A DNA stretch of 64,000 nucleotides from Microcebus murinus (Eukaryota > Chordata > Mammalia > Primates > Cheirogaleidae). The DNA lies in contig NC_134120.1 of the NCBI RefSeq assembly GCF_040939455.1, positions 15,428,501 to 15,492,500 on the forward strand. Direction: 5' to 3'. The translations under genes and the position numbers were made by a program. The notes below the pieces were generated by a model. The model searched no databases, had not been told where the DNA came from, and was given only the letters and a program-made list of their open reading frames with translations. Of this stretch, positions 25,590-37,464 are shown in pieces (the first letter of the stretch is position 1; each line of letters starts with the position of its first letter).

Positions 25590-26810
25590 TAATTACTGAT
25601 AAAACAAAAAATCACCCAACCACATAGAAACGAAAACTTGTGTATATCTTGTGTGTGTATATATATATAAAAAGATCTTCCCCATAGCCAGCTCTTAATT
25701 TTTACTTCCATATTTACCTAAACCTTGAGAACACTTTAAGAAGTCACCTAAGCTTGAACTTTCACAGCTCAGACTCCTCTGTATACCGCATTACAGAACC
25801 CTCTTGATGCAACCTCTGAGATGCTGCTTGCAACTGAAGCCTCTTGTCAAGCCTACTCCTGCTACCCTAGGCCACATCTTCACACTGTGTTACCACCATA
25901 GCTTCGTTAATTTAAACTTCATTCCTGTGATGGTCGTTTATGCTGTTCAAGTATTTTCAGCTTTCTGGACACATAGGACTGTACTTCCTGCCCTCCTTGT
26001 GACAGGATGGGACAATGTAACTGGTTTTGGCCAGTAAGTTATGAGATGTGACATTGGTCACTTCTGGGCCGGAGCATTTCATTGCACTTTCCCTCTACTC
26101 CAGTAACTAACAACTTTTGTGATAGTGGGGTAATTGGGACCAGGAGATACGGACATGACGGACACTGAATGTAAACAAGACATGTCTTGTGACAAGCCAT
26201 TTAGACTTTGGGTTGTAACCAGGGCATAACCTGACCTGTCCTGATATACTCCCCCACCATCCATGCTAAACACTGCATCTGGTTACAGCACTACCAGGTC
26301 CAATCCTTTAGGCTGTCATTCAAGGCTTTTTATACCTTGGCCAGAGTCTACTCTTCCAGCCTCAGCTCCCACTTCTATACTAAACAGAGTTAAATGGGCT
26401 TCCTAGGAATGCACCGAGCATGCCCCCCCAGTATCCTTTCCAAGTAGCCACACCCAGCATCTGTAACTAATGAAGAAGCGGCAGAACTTAGGTTCCAGTG
26501 TGGATTTTTGCTCAGCATTCATGTCTTTCACTGATGGCTAAGAACTTTCTACACTGACCTTTCCCCAATTCTAGTCCTTCTTTCTGGAACTTCTATTAAA
26601 GTTGGATCTTCTCATTTTGAGCTTTTTTCCTGCATTCCATCCCCTCCCTCATCTCTGTGCTGTATTCCAGGTTAATTTTCTCAACATCTATCTTCCATGT
26701 TACCAATTCCCTCTTCAGCTGGGCCACCTAGGTTTCTCCCTAGGGCCATATCACTGTGTAGTCGTTTTTTACTCTGGATTTCAGTTTCTTCATTCTTGGA
26801 TCTCTGAGCT
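25590..26810. other. Intergenic region with L2-like remnants
   Basis: 26270-26720 resembles an L2 3' region ('caaggctttttataccttgg' and similar). The rest looks unique. Confidence 0.4.
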
Positions 26811-26817
26811 TTTTAAA

Positions 26818-26911
26818 AATTTTTTATATTGTGGTCATTCTTGCACAGGGGCCATGATAATCTTTGTATTGTTCCAACTTTAGTATATGTGCTGCTGAAG
26901 CCAGCCAGCAC
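26818..26911 (-). pseudogene. U6 snRNA pseudogene
   Basis: Read on the minus strand, this begins GTGCT, then CTTCAGCAGCACATATACTA, AAGTTGGAACAATACA, and ATGGCCCCTGTGCAAGAATGA. That is the spliceosomal U6 RNA sequence with scattered changes. The 3' third is internally deleted (the segment between GATGACACG and the terminal CATATTTT is collapsed), a few extra bases sit near the 5' end, and it runs into A/T-rich sequence. The change in the ACAGAGA region also argues for a dead copy. I see no upstream snRNA promoter elements. Confidence 0.88.
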
Positions 26912-27169
26912 TGGGCATTTTTTAAAACTTTCTTTTGCACTCAACTAAGTATTGAACAGATACTAATTTCATATTATATCAAATATTTCTATGCATTAAA
27001 GAATGAAAAGACTTTCAGGTTATCTTATAAAAGCCATAGTGTGCCGAAAACAAAAATTCTGTATCATGTTTTGCACATACTTTTTATTTGTTGAATAAAT
27101 GAGTATTTATCAATATGTACATAACCACATAGAGCGAGCACTATATTTAGAGCAAAATATTTGGGTTCT

Positions 27170-27345
27170 AATATGCAAAGCCACTTACCAGCGATGAGGG
27201 CTTAGGCAAAGAACTTAATCTGAGCTTAGCTCCCTCAACTGTAAAACTAGGCTACTCCGACCTGCGTGGCCGACCACACAGGTTTATTGCAAGGTTCAAA
27301 TGCAGAAACAATGAAAGTGCTATGAATACAACTCAGAGCAATACA
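27170..27345 (+). mobile_element. MIR SINE
   Basis: It contains 'cacttaccagcgatgagggc', 'taggcaaagaacttaatctg', and 'caaggttcaaatgcagaaac'. It lies about 250 bp beyond the predicted ZNF532 cleavage site. Confidence 0.75.
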
Positions 27346-27599
27346 GATATAACAAGTAACAGCAATTGAGTTTCAAGTTGAAGAATAATCACACCTTCGG
27401 ATGGTACCGATGGAGCCAACGAGAAAGTGACAATAGCTGATTACTAATGAGAATGAATATGGCATTCTTCTGAGTGGGAAGAATTCTGCAATATCCCGTA
27501 GCCTGTCCCTAAGACTAATCACTTCCTAAACTTCATGAAGATGTCAGAGACCCACCACCAATAACTCTCTCACAGAAGCACAGGGCCAAATGTCCCACG

Positions 27600-27605
27600 T
27601 TTATT
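27600..27605 (-). promoter_or_regulatory. Distal poly(A) signal AATAAA for ZNF532
   Basis: The plus strand reads tttatt, so the transcript carries AATAAA within AAATAAA. Within about 60 nt downstream in the transcript lie GU-rich stretches (CTGTGCTTCTGTGAG and TTGGTGGTGGGT), as expected of a functional cleavage site. Cleavage would fall near 27575-27590. Confidence 0.65.
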
Positions 27606-29026
27606 TACATATGAAATGTGTTTAATACAGTTACGATGATGTAGTGCATAACACCTGACAGCAGCAAGACCTTTTGAGGAACCGAACGTTGACTACAGTA
27701 TATCATGCAAGTATCTATATATACACAAAAGAATTTTTCTTAAAAAAAAAAAAAAAGTACAAAACATGTTCAGGGATAAATACAAGATATAAAATGCAAA
27801 AGAAAACACAAAACAAAAACCAAAAAATAGAACTCTCCCAGAGAACTATAAACGGAAGGGACAGAAGAGTACCTCTGCTGCACTTAACAAAGCAGAACTA
27901 CTGACATGAAATATACTTATTGAAATGACGGAACTAAACCCAGGTGGCTCAGTGCGTAATCTAATGGCCAATTGCAACACACAGGCTGCTGCATTGATAA
28001 GTCGGTGGTTGAAGTTGTGCATCCCAACTCTAAGTACCAGGACGTTTGGCAGTAGCACCCAGAACAGGAAACACCAACTCTTTTGACAGCAAAGGGTTAA
28101 GTCAACTGAGATTTTTTTTTCTTCCTGTCAAGAGCCAGAGAAATACTTGATATTCTTAGTTGTGTTTCTGTAAGTTAATAAATTACATGACAAAAAAACC
28201 TGACTATATAAATCTATTGGTCTAACTACGTATTTGTAACTTTTATAGTAGTCCAGCCCTTTCGTAACTTCATCTCCTTGTGCTCTTGTAAGCTGGCCTT
28301 GCAAACGTCGCCCGGAAAACAACCAAAATATGTGTTTTCGCTTCCCTTTTAGAATACCCTCGGGTTTCCCATTCCTCAAGATGCAATTAAGGTAATAAGC
28401 TACATTCTTTCCTGGATTCCTGGCCTAAGTTTTTTTACCCACTGCGGGGACAGAGGCCGCCTGCAAGGCTGCTTTAAATACTGAGTGGCGCGGCCTGGCA
28501 CCCGCCGCGCCCGCACCGGAGTGCAGCTGCGCCCCGCGGCCCGCTCGCCGAGGGCGGCGCTAAGACACTTAAAAGTTCCTAGTGTTTTTGAGACCCACGA
28601 TTACCTATAATTTATGTAGTGAATTCTAAAAATTAAAAACACTAAAAAAGGCATTATTTCAGCCTGTAATTAGTTAACCCATTCAAATTCGTAACATACA
28701 AAATGATTTATTCGAATTCAGGAACTGCCCCTGTTACTAAGAACTCTGTTGTAAAGAAACAGTACAAAAAAGAAATTCTAACCCAAAAAAAAAAAAAACC
28801 AACTCAATGTTTTCCACTAAATACTGATACAAACATGTAACAAAGAGTATAAAAAGTTATTCCTTTAAATATATACAAACTCTTTTAAACTCAAATACTG
28901 CTTTAATACTTATCGAGGATATATACGACCAGGTTGAGGGTAGGTGGAAAGAGAATATATTGCAACAGCCTAGATAGTACTGTTAACTCTATTATACTGT
29001 GAACTTTTTGTAACAAAAATGTCTTT

Positions 29027-29032
29027 TTTATT
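29027..29032 (-). promoter_or_regulatory. Possible proximal poly(A) signal AATAAA
   Basis: An AATAAA hexamer lies about 40 nt past the stop codon. Another is at 28712-28707. Use of either would give a very short 3' UTR. No transcript evidence is available, and such hexamers are common by chance in A/T-rich sequence. Confidence 0.3.
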
Positions 29033-29071
29033 CCAATGTGGACAGGGATTTTCCTTATGGAACATCTGTGG

Positions 29072-29566
29072 CTATTTCTCAGCTGAACTCATTCTTTTGG
29101 ATTTAATGAAGGCCATGCCGTGTGTCCGCATGTGAGTATTTAAGGCAGCTTCAGTTTCGAAAGTTTTTGCGCACACTTTGCACTTTCTGTCTGACACGGC
29201 GCCGTCGGGGGATTCGTCCTCCGGGCTGGGTTTGTTCTCCTGCTGGCTGTCTTCCCCGGCCCCGTTCTGCTTGGACACCGGCTGCGGCTCCTTCAGCTTG
29301 TGCACGATGAACAGGTGCCGGGACAGGGAGACGTGGGACGTGTAGCAGAGGCCGCACTCCCGGCACTGGTAGGACGAGCCGTCCGATTTGTGTTGAGGGA
29401 TGTGTTCGTGGAACTGCAGCAGGTTTTCGGTGGTGAAGCCACACACGGCACATTTGTGGACCTTGAAAACGTTGATCTTCAGCTTTTTCAGTGGTTGGGT
29501 GATCGCTCCCCTGGGAGGCCTGAACTCTAGAACTGGTTCTTCCAACTTCCGCTTAGGACTAGGAAC
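29072..29566 (-). CDS. ZNF532: ZNF532, terminal coding exon with stop codon
   Basis: This is the last coding exon, 495 nt (164 codons plus TAG at 29074-29072). The acceptor follows a long T/C tract and ends CCCAAG|GTT, an AAG rather than the commoner CAG. The protein begins with a basic, probably nuclear-localising segment (PSPKRKLEEP, then PLKKLKINVFK). Three C2H2 fingers follow: CAVC with H-x3-H, CREC with H-x4-H (HLFIVH), and CKVC with H-x3-H (HMRTH). A polar Gln/Glu/Ser-rich spacer separates the last two. The end is IKSKRMSSAEK, which I recognise as the ZNF532 C-terminus. With the three upstream exons this gives 345 residues and six fingers. The human protein is about 1,300 residues as I recall, so roughly a quarter is in view. 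A longer open frame upstream of the acceptor is intronic. Confidence 0.95.
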   Translation of the reverse strand, partial: VPSPKRKLEEPVLEFRPPRGAITQPLKKLKINVFKVHKCAVCGFTTENLLQFHEHIPQHKSDGSSYQCRECGLCYTSHVSLSRHLFIVHKLKEPQPVSKQNGAGEDSQQENKPSPEDESPDGAVSDRKCKVCAKTFETEAALNTHMRTHGMAFIKSKRMSSAEK

Positions 29567-30929
29567 CTTGGGGGGGAGGGGGGCGCAAAGAAAAGAAAAA
29601 AAAAAAAAAAGCAAATGACATAACCGAAAACCATCCTGCTCTACTGATAATTCATCAGTTCTGACTTTAGAGCTGTTAGGAAAATGCGGGCTTTGAGATT
29701 TAGGGGGCACTAAAGTCGCATGTCTGCCGGCCCACACCTGTCCTCTGCGCCACAGACGGGAACCGGGCCCAGCAGTGGAGGAACAAGCCCCGGCCTTTGT
29801 GGAATTTACGTTCCAGTGGAGCTGGATGGACAGAAACAATAGACAATCCACAGCACAGGAGAGCCAGCAGCGCCTGATGGAGGCTGGGCAAGCAGCAGGT
29901 ACGTGAGTGTCAAGTGACATTTGAACAGAGGCCTGACGCAGCAGGGAGTGTCGAGGCTGCAGGAGACGGCAGACCGAGGCAGGTGGGCTGGGACGCACTC
30001 TGGGAGAGACACAGGCAGGACTCTGCTTCTCCTCTAGGACAGGAAGCTGCTGGGGGACCTGCCAGGTATCCCCTCAATTCTGCATTCCTTCCCCTGATAC
30101 ACCTACCTGCCTTTCCCCTCCTTCCCACTCTGTAACTCCCTACACCAGCCCATCCCCTCACTTCTAGTTCTGCAAAAGTCCAAGCCCCAGAGACTCGTCC
30201 CCCCTACACTCCATGGTCTATCACACCTGCCACCTTCACGTGTGGCCTTAACCTGAAGCTATCTCTGCCCAGAAGTTCTTTAATTCCCTGAGTGCTGAGG
30301 GGAAGGACTGCATATTAACGTGACACTGGCCTGACAGGTATTCTGATGAGGGTTTGCTCAGAGATCAATTCCTTGACTGTACACATGTGCTTTACCCAGG
30401 TACATTCTAGACACAGCACCAAAGACCACAGCACCCCCCTAAATGCTGCACTGCGGCTTTCTTTACCTCAAATAGCACCTGGGACACCCTGTATGTGGGT
30501 TCCTACGTATATACATAGTCGCCTGACTGAAGTTTACTATCTGCTGATAAAAATCACAAATTTGTGCTTTATTCTTATTAGGTACCTATCACAACCAATA
30601 TATTGCCAATAAAAAAAAAATCTAGCTTTAATACATTCCTTTTGGCTAGGAGATAATTTTCATATTTAAAATTTTAAAATTCAAATATGCAAGTAGATCC
30701 CTGAAGCTGTTTCTGGAAGGATACAGGAAAAACCTTAAAAGATTACCTTTCCAGGAGCAAGATGAGAGGTGAGAATGGGTGTAGAGGGAGATGAGCCCCT
30801 GTTTTACACCTGTATGCATAGTCTGAATTTTAAAAGGTACGTGACTAGACAAAAGCTGCATGAAAAGAATGAGGAGTGAAGCGTGTCAACACAGTCTTCG
30901 CTGTAAAGCGAGCATCTGGGATGTCTCAC
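29567..30929 (-). other. ZNF532 last intron, 1.36 kb
   Basis: The donor is GTGAGA at 30929 and the acceptor AAG at 29569-29567. 29750-30040 resembles a decayed mammalian repeat ('gtgacatttgaacagaggcc'). No further exon seen. Confidence 0.7.
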
Positions 30930-31077
30930 CTTGGCGTCGTCTTTTATTTCTACTTCCTCCTCGTTGGTGATGTCTGTCATCTCTTTCAGGTCGGGGTCCT
31001 TGATGCCGTGCATCAGCTGGATGTGCTTCTCCAGCATGAGCCGCTTGGTGAAGGTGCGCCGGGAGTCCGGGCAGTGC
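30930..31077 (-). CDS. ZNF532: ZNF532, penultimate coding exon
   Basis: This is a 148-nt exon on the minus strand. The acceptor is CCCCGCAG|G; that G completes the serine codon begun in the previous exon, so the zinc-binding CSHC pair is assembled across the splice junction. The exon encodes HCPDSRRTFTKR, the LEKHIQLMH histidine half of this finger, and an acidic linker (DLKEMTDITNEEEVEIKDDAK). The spacing between the second cysteine and first histidine is about 15 residues, longer than the usual 12, so this finger may be atypical. The donor is AAG|GTGAGA in phase 0, and the next exon continues V-P-S-P-K-R-K. The apparent reading past the donor into the intron is not coding. Confidence 0.93.
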
Positions 31078-32916
31078 CTGCGGGGCGAGGGGAGGAGGTA
31101 ACGCCCCCGCCGGCCAGACGGCCCGGCCCCAGCACCCTCAGGTGGGCCAAGGCAAAATAAGCCCGTTTGTGAAACTTTTTTACCACTCTTATTAAAAATT
31201 CTCTGTTGGTTTTGAGTCTATATAGGACCAGCCTCATGTGGTTCAGATGGAATATTTATTTTCTAGGTTTGCTTAAAGTATCACTTAATTTCTAATTCTA
31301 GATGGTTTTCAAGTGGAAAATACCAAATTTCAAGTGTTCTTTACAAGGACTCAGTATTCCCTTGGAATTGTCATGACAGACGTTTTAGCATGAAGGATCA
31401 GGGAAACAATTTCTTCATGCTAATGTTAATTATTCCTGTTTACTCTGCAACAAAGAGCGAGCTTCTAGCCCAAACTCTTCAACACACAAATACAGCATGC
31501 GTGTGTACATCAGACACTCAAATATGTGCATGCAGTAGATTAAAATGCAGAAAATTATAAACAGATCAAAAATAGGTCAATTAAGTTTTCATTTTATCTT
31601 GTGCAAAAGATAGAAAATATTTGTCAAGGAAAAATAATCCTTATAATTAATAAGAGAGGCCAAACACAGGTTTAAAAAAAGTTAATGACCACAGTGATTA
31701 AGTGCTCTAAGCCAGATATGAAGAATGCCACTGGAATGAGAGGGTTGCTACAGGGTCTCTCGTGGTCTTACTCATGAGCAAACTTGCTGCCTTCAAAAAG
31801 GCTTCTGTGGATTTTATAATGACTGGCCCCACGCCCCGACTGCATGTTAGACACTGTCTACAGGGGCAGGAGCAGCACCACCACCAGAGGACCGGCGTGC
31901 TTGAGTGAAAATGGGGTTTAAGTTAGACAAACAATCGCAGCGTTTTACTGCGTTACAGTGACTGCACAGGGAGACACACATTGCGACAGCAAAGGAGGAA
32001 GCCAGGCCAGGCTTCCCTCCCTCTTCTTAGCCCAGGGCATCCTTCTAATTCTCATTCTTTTGATCTGGTCTCAATTTAGGGGACATTCTCGCCTCACCAA
32101 GATCACCCCTAACTTCAGTTTCACTGAAGGAGAGTCTACCTCCCTAGTTTTCCTACCTAGGAAACTTTCCCTAACTAGCCAAGTCATCATAAACCCCAGG
32201 AATCTGACTGTCAACCTTCATGACCCTCCAGATCCACCGGGCCTTGCTCTGAGCAGATATTCATGTGACCTACTGGCTCCCTAGCCTCAGGGTCCTTGTT
32301 CTATCCACCCGCTTTAGGCACATTCTGGCTTGGTGGGTAAATAGAGATTTTCCGCTAATAATAAAATGCATTGTGATCGACATAGATAGTGAAGTAGCCT
32401 GTGACTGTCCATTGGGGCCCGAGTTGACAGTGGCTCATGCAGTCCCTTAAATTTGGTTCTGGCAATGACGTGTCCTGAAAACAGGCCACTCTGCCTCCTG
32501 CGGCAGCTGTAGCCAAGGCGCCGAGGACAGAGCGGAATCTGTAAGTAGGCCCGGGCAAGGCTTCCTCTACAGCCCCGAGTAAACCAACCGGCCCAATCGC
32601 GTGCCTGCACGAAGGCTGGAAGACATCTTGTTTATTAACTGCTCACTGCAAATCCATCACTTCCTCAAAACTCTCAGTAATAAAATATATGTCTCTGGAT
32701 AACATAAGAGTATACACACACTATGCAAGAAAATGCTCCTTAGTATTTTAATTTTTAAGTGTGACCACCCAATCCAAAACCAGCTAAGACAATTTAAGAA
32801 ACATAACCTAGGAACCGGGGACTATAGCCAGCTAATGGTTGAATACGAAAACCCTTCGAGAAGTTGGTTCCCACTGAACCCTCTCACTGCGCTCCCCGTG
32901 GGAACCCGCGACTTAC
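31078..32916 (-). other. ZNF532 intron, 1.84 kb
   Basis: The donor is GTAAGT at 32916-32911 and the acceptor CAG at 31080-31078. I recognise no interspersed repeat in it. Open frames around 31958-32610 appear spurious. Confidence 0.7.
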
Positions 32917-33029
32917 GAGCAGGTGTACACTTTCCTGATGCCTTTGTGCTTGATCCGGTTGTGCCGGCACAGGCTGTGGGACGAGCTGAAGGACTTGTCA
33001 CACTGGCGGCAGGGGTGTTTCTTCATTTG
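32917..33029 (-). CDS. ZNF532: ZNF532, internal coding exon (third from last)
   Basis: This is a 113-nt exon on the minus strand. It starts in phase 0 after a pyrimidine-rich acceptor with a CTAAC branch-point-like motif (CTAACAAAG|CAA) and ends two bases into a codon at TGCTC|GTAAGT. It encodes QMKKHPCRQCDKSF and onward: one full C2H2 finger (CRQC, then H-x4-H in HNRIKH), a KGIRK linker, and the first cysteine of the next finger (Y-T-C). The upstream exon ends HVRKEHGK in phase 0, so the two join cleanly across a 26.2-kb intron. The frame continues into the next exon, which supplies the last base of a serine codon. A Tigger-like transposon fossil begins only about 100 bp upstream, in the intron. 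The plus-strand open frame over this exon is a shadow. Confidence 0.93.
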
Positions 33030-33131
33030 CTTTGTTAGGAGACAAGAGAGAGAAGTCACTTAAAGGAATGAAAATGGAAACATTTGGAAAAATTAAACTT
33101 TTGTAACAGTTTAAATTAAATATCATCAGTA

Positions 33132-33407
33132 TGGGTTGAACATCCCTAATCCAAAATTTTCCCAAGTCTGAAACTTTCTGAATGCCGACATGAGGGGGAC
33201 AAGTGGAAGATTCCACACCGGACCTCGTGTGACAGGTTGCAGTCACAACTTTGTTTCACGCACAAAATATCAATCTCCTGCTTAGATTTGGGTCCTATCC
33301 CTAAGATACTTCCTTATGAATATATAAATATTCCCAAAATCTGGGAAAAAATCCGAAATTTGAAACATTCTAGTCCCAAGAATTTTGGATCAGGGATACT
33401 CAACCTG
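33132..33407. mobile_element. MER44/Tigger-like MITE
   Basis: The ends are inverted repeats: left tgggttgaacatccctaatc, right 'gatcagggatactcaacctg'. TA lies on both sides (33130-33131 and 33408-33409). It ends about 100 bp upstream of the ZNF532 exon acceptor. Confidence 0.8.
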
Positions 33408-34465
33408 TATTTAAGAATACAATAACAAAACTAGAAGATCTTTAAAACATGGTAGAAATGCAGGGCCAGAGTAACCACGAAGGGGCTAATTTCAGGGAGA
33501 CAAGATGCACTTTATCATAGGAGCAAAAAAATATATATTTTTTCACTCAAATACTTTTTGATTCAACACAAACATCCAAGAATTTGAAATAAAACATTAC
33601 ATTTCTTCTGCAAAAGAGTTACTTTTATTTTTTATTATTTATTTTTCTGTTTGTATTTTTTTTTCTAGAATTCAGGAAGCAAAAAGAGTTACTTTTTAAA
33701 AGCTGACAAACTACTATTTCAGTAAGTACCAAATAAAGCCATTACTTTGTTGTATAAAGAATATGCCGTCTTATCCAGTGTGCCCTGTTAAATTTCTGGG
33801 TAGTTTTAAACATTTTAAAACTTTAAGGATTAAGTATCAAATAATTATTAAGGGAAGAGTTTTCAAAAAGACCTTTTAATTAATACTATTTGATTGAGGC
33901 TGCCTATTGGTTTATCTGGGGAAGTGTGTATACAAGCTATCGAGTAAACAAGCCTAACTTTTTTCCCCCTCATATTTAAAAGTTTCCCACACTCTGGCTA
34001 AGACATAACCCAGCCAGTGTATTTCCATACAGAACCTTTGAAGTAAATTAATAGCTTAACTTTAAACAAATTCTATGGGTATGACATGTGTAGCAGTCTG
34101 GAACCGAACAAATGTCATATCACTAGGAAATTAAATCAAAGAGCTGTCACAGCCTCATGAATGAAACAAAAGAATGAAACAAAATTTGGCTCAACCTTCA
34201 TTAAAAATAAGGCTGAAGTAGGACTAAGTTCTCATGTGAGATAAAGTTACATACAACTTTTGGCAGTAAGAACAAGTCAACGCTTGCAATAACAATGATA
34301 TAAGACAGATTTTTTAAATTTTACAATTATTTTTCCACTAATGATCTGAGCGGCCAAAAGCCTGGCTCTTCAGCACCAGAGATGGGCTGACACCTTGTCT
34401 CTGCCACCACCAATCACAGGACCTGTGGAAGGTGATTTGGCCTCCATGACCACACCCCCTCCCTC

Positions 34466-34785
34466 AGCTGGGAGGTGGCTCGCACCTGTAATCCTAGCAT
34501 TCTGGGAGGCCAAGGCAGGTAGATTGCTCAAGGTCAGGAGTTCAAAACCAGCCTGAGCAAGAGCGAGACCCCGTCTCTACTATAAATAGAAAGAAATTAG
34601 CCAAACAACTAAAAATATGTAGAAAAAATTAGCCAGGTATGGTGGCACATGCCTATAGTCCCAGCTACTCGGGAGGCTGAGGCAGCAGGATTGCTTGAGC
34701 CCAGGAGTTGGAGGTTGCTGTGAGCTAGGCTGATGCCACGGCACTCACTCTAGCCTGGGCAACAAAGCGAGACTCTGTCTCAAAA
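34466..34785 (+). mobile_element. Alu
   Basis: The 5' end is slightly altered ('cagctgggaggtggctcgca'). The strepsirrhine right arm is intact. Confidence 0.93.
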
Positions 34786-36669
34786 CAAAATCTAGTATCT
34801 ATTAATTCCTTTTGAATTTGATACATATAAAATCAACAATATAAAGAAAGATCAACAGCTGAAACACAGACATCTTTCTAAAAGCAGGACAGCTTTAGCA
34901 AATAATCATAGCAGATTTAGAGAAGAAAAATATATCTTTCAAGGCAAGAGGCCCCAGAGAAAGGAAAATTGGATTTTCTATTAAGGTGAAGGGTTTAGTA
35001 TTTTATTTCTTGTTACTGTGTAGTTATGTTAATATCAAAACAAAATGAATAGAAAAATGCCAGTAAGGAAATTCTCAGCAGACAATAAATTAAATGAACA
35101 CCTTAGGTGAACCAATACCTATTTTCAAAAGAGCTGAGGATGTGTTAGGCATCTTTTTTATCATCTTTATGAAAAAATGTTGAAATCAACTCTGCAATCC
35201 CAAAATAATACAGCAGGGTTTCTGATTCACGGATGACAAGATGAGAGGCTTTAACACCAGTTTCCAGATCAAACCTGCCACATTTGCACCACCTAACAAA
35301 ACAAATGACTAACTTATTCAAAGGTACTTTACCTAATTTATTTTTATAACTTCTCTTCAATATTATGAGTTCATACTGCTATTTCACAACACAGAAAATT
35401 TTATATGTTGAAAAAATGGAAAAACGGTGTTAAGAAAGTGGACAGCCCATCGTCACCCTCCTGTTTAAGGCCATTTGCTTCCTCCTGGCTTCAGTGCAGT
35501 GTAAGCTGAGACTGAGGGAACCACGGCCTTGAGTGGACTTTCCATAGTTAACATCAGAGAAAGGGGTATGTTTTCCCACTCAATTCTGAGCTATTTTGTT
35601 TTTAAATAGAACTACTTTAAAGAAATAAGAAACTAGTAAGTTGGCAGGGTCCCCAAAATTTTTAGCATAAAACTTTTTGAGTAAAATATCAAATAAAACA
35701 CTTAGGTACACACTTCCTAAACTTCCTCCCTGCTCTAATTTTTGAGTCTTTTACCTTCACTGCTTTCAAGAGAGCAACAAGCATTAACAATTCTCCTTCT
35801 CACCAGGTGACCTGGCTAAGAGGGCCCCACCCTGTGGTCAGCCTCGCTCAGGTATGTACACGGCCTCTAAAAGCTATTCTTTCTGGACGTCTGTGTCTGG
35901 GTTTGCCACAGGCTCCCGCACAATCAGACATTTCCTGTTCTGACAACTAGCCCCTCTCTCTCTCTGCCTGCAGGCCTCTTTCTATTTCAGATGACTTCCG
36001 GGGAAGTTAAAGGGAGACAGTCACAGCTTCACACAAACAGCTGACAGGCGTCCACTTCTCCACCCTGTCCTGAGGGTCCTACCCCTCCACGAGGCACCAA
36101 CACGAAGTGGACCTCCTTCGGGACCACCACACACCCAGAAGTACACACAGACTTGAGACTGAAGGGTGCAGAGTTATTCTCATTCTCAATCCATGCTGAC
36201 ATGCCCCCTACCAACGCACTTGATGAAAACCCAAACCAATAACATGAACAGAGTACAGCACCAGGAAGTCCCTCAGAATTTAACTCCTAATGCACTGATC
36301 ACTTCCACTTGGGGACCTATTCTATGGTTATTCCCACAACTTGGTATGGTCCATTCTGTTACAACCCAACACACTTGCTCCTAAAAAATAACTGCCATGC
36401 AAAAACCAGGCGATGAAAACCACATGGCTTCTAGTGAAAATGGAGGTAGGGAACAATACTCAAAAACTCAGTGACACAGCCAGTAAAACGTACATGCGTG
36501 TGCGTGAAGAAACGTCAAGAGACACGAGAAACAGTGATTACTGGTGGCAACAGTAGGAATCAGACTTTTCACTGTGGTCCTTCATACTGTTTGGATTCTT
36601 GAATGTGAATGTAACACGTATATAAAAAAATCTTTTTGTTGCCTCAAAATAAATTTTAAGTCTGGTTTA

Positions 36670-37340
36670 TTCAGTTACAATTTACAAAGGTAAAATCTGC
36701 CCCCCTTGAAAGTATAGTTCTATGAGTTGTGACAAATGGGCACAGCTGAATAACTGCCACTGTAGTCAAGAGAACAGCTGCGTCACCTCCCCCGGTCCTG
36801 CCCCCAACGCCCAGCTCTTGGCAACCAAGGTCTGTTTTCTATCTCTGCAATTTTGCTGTTTCCATTTGTCATGTAAATGGAACCATGTAGTGTGTAGCTT
36901 TTTGAGTGACTCCTTTTGCTTGGAGCAATACATGGGTAATTGATCTGTGTTGCAGGGTCTAGCACACCCACTCCTTTTCACCGCTACGTAGTGTTCCAGC
37001 GTGGGGACAAACCCAAGCGTGTTTATCCGATTCCCAGTTGAATGGCATCTAGAGGTTGTGTTTCCAGTTTGGGGGATCATGGATAATGCGTAACATTCAC
37101 TTACAGGTTTCTGATTTTATGTCTCTTGGATAAATACCCAGAAGTGGGATTACCGAATCAGATGTCAAATAAGAAACTGCCAAACTGTTTTTCAGGGTGG
37201 CCGTCCGTTGCATGTCCAGCAACAGAGAAGAGCTCCAGCTGCTCTAAAACCTTTTGCGGCATTTTGGTATTGCCATTTTACAGGGGGGTCAGTGATGTTT
37301 CACAATGGTTTTAATTTGCATTTCTCTAATGACTTACGTT
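36670..37340 (-). mobile_element. L1M-type LINE 3' fragment
   Basis: The plus strand carries 'cccagctcttggcaaccaag', 'gtaaatggaaccatgtagtg', 'ggataaatacccagaagtgg' and 'gttttaatttgcatttctct', the complement of an old L1 3' region. Confidence 0.8.
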
Positions 37341-37464
37341 ATATTATGGTAAAAAAAAAATTTCAATTAACAGATAAAATACCTACTCATATATAACTTT
37401 TCCTCCAAAGAAAACTTTGCTATCAAAGTTTTTGGCTTTTAAAGGAACGTTAAGGGTGTTTTCA

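Larger units (their letters stand above)
27580..29071 (-). other. ZNF532: ZNF532 3' untranslated region (left end predicted)
   Basis: This is the stretch between the stop codon and the best distal poly(A) signal, about 1.5 kb. It is A/T-rich and free of recognisable interspersed repeats, which fits an exon under constraint and contrasts sharply with the repeat-dense flanks. One very GC- and CpG-rich pocket interrupts it at about 28440-28562. Open frames inside it (for example around 28128-28379) carry no recognisable domain. Extent is inferred from signals, not transcripts. Confidence 0.7.

Noticed and set aside
29072..29998. Single 308-codon minus-strand frame beginning at Met 29998
   Set aside because: Only its last 164 codons are exonic. 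The upstream part runs through a T/C tract and a decayed repeat, and a good acceptor at 29567 joins in phase with the previous exon.
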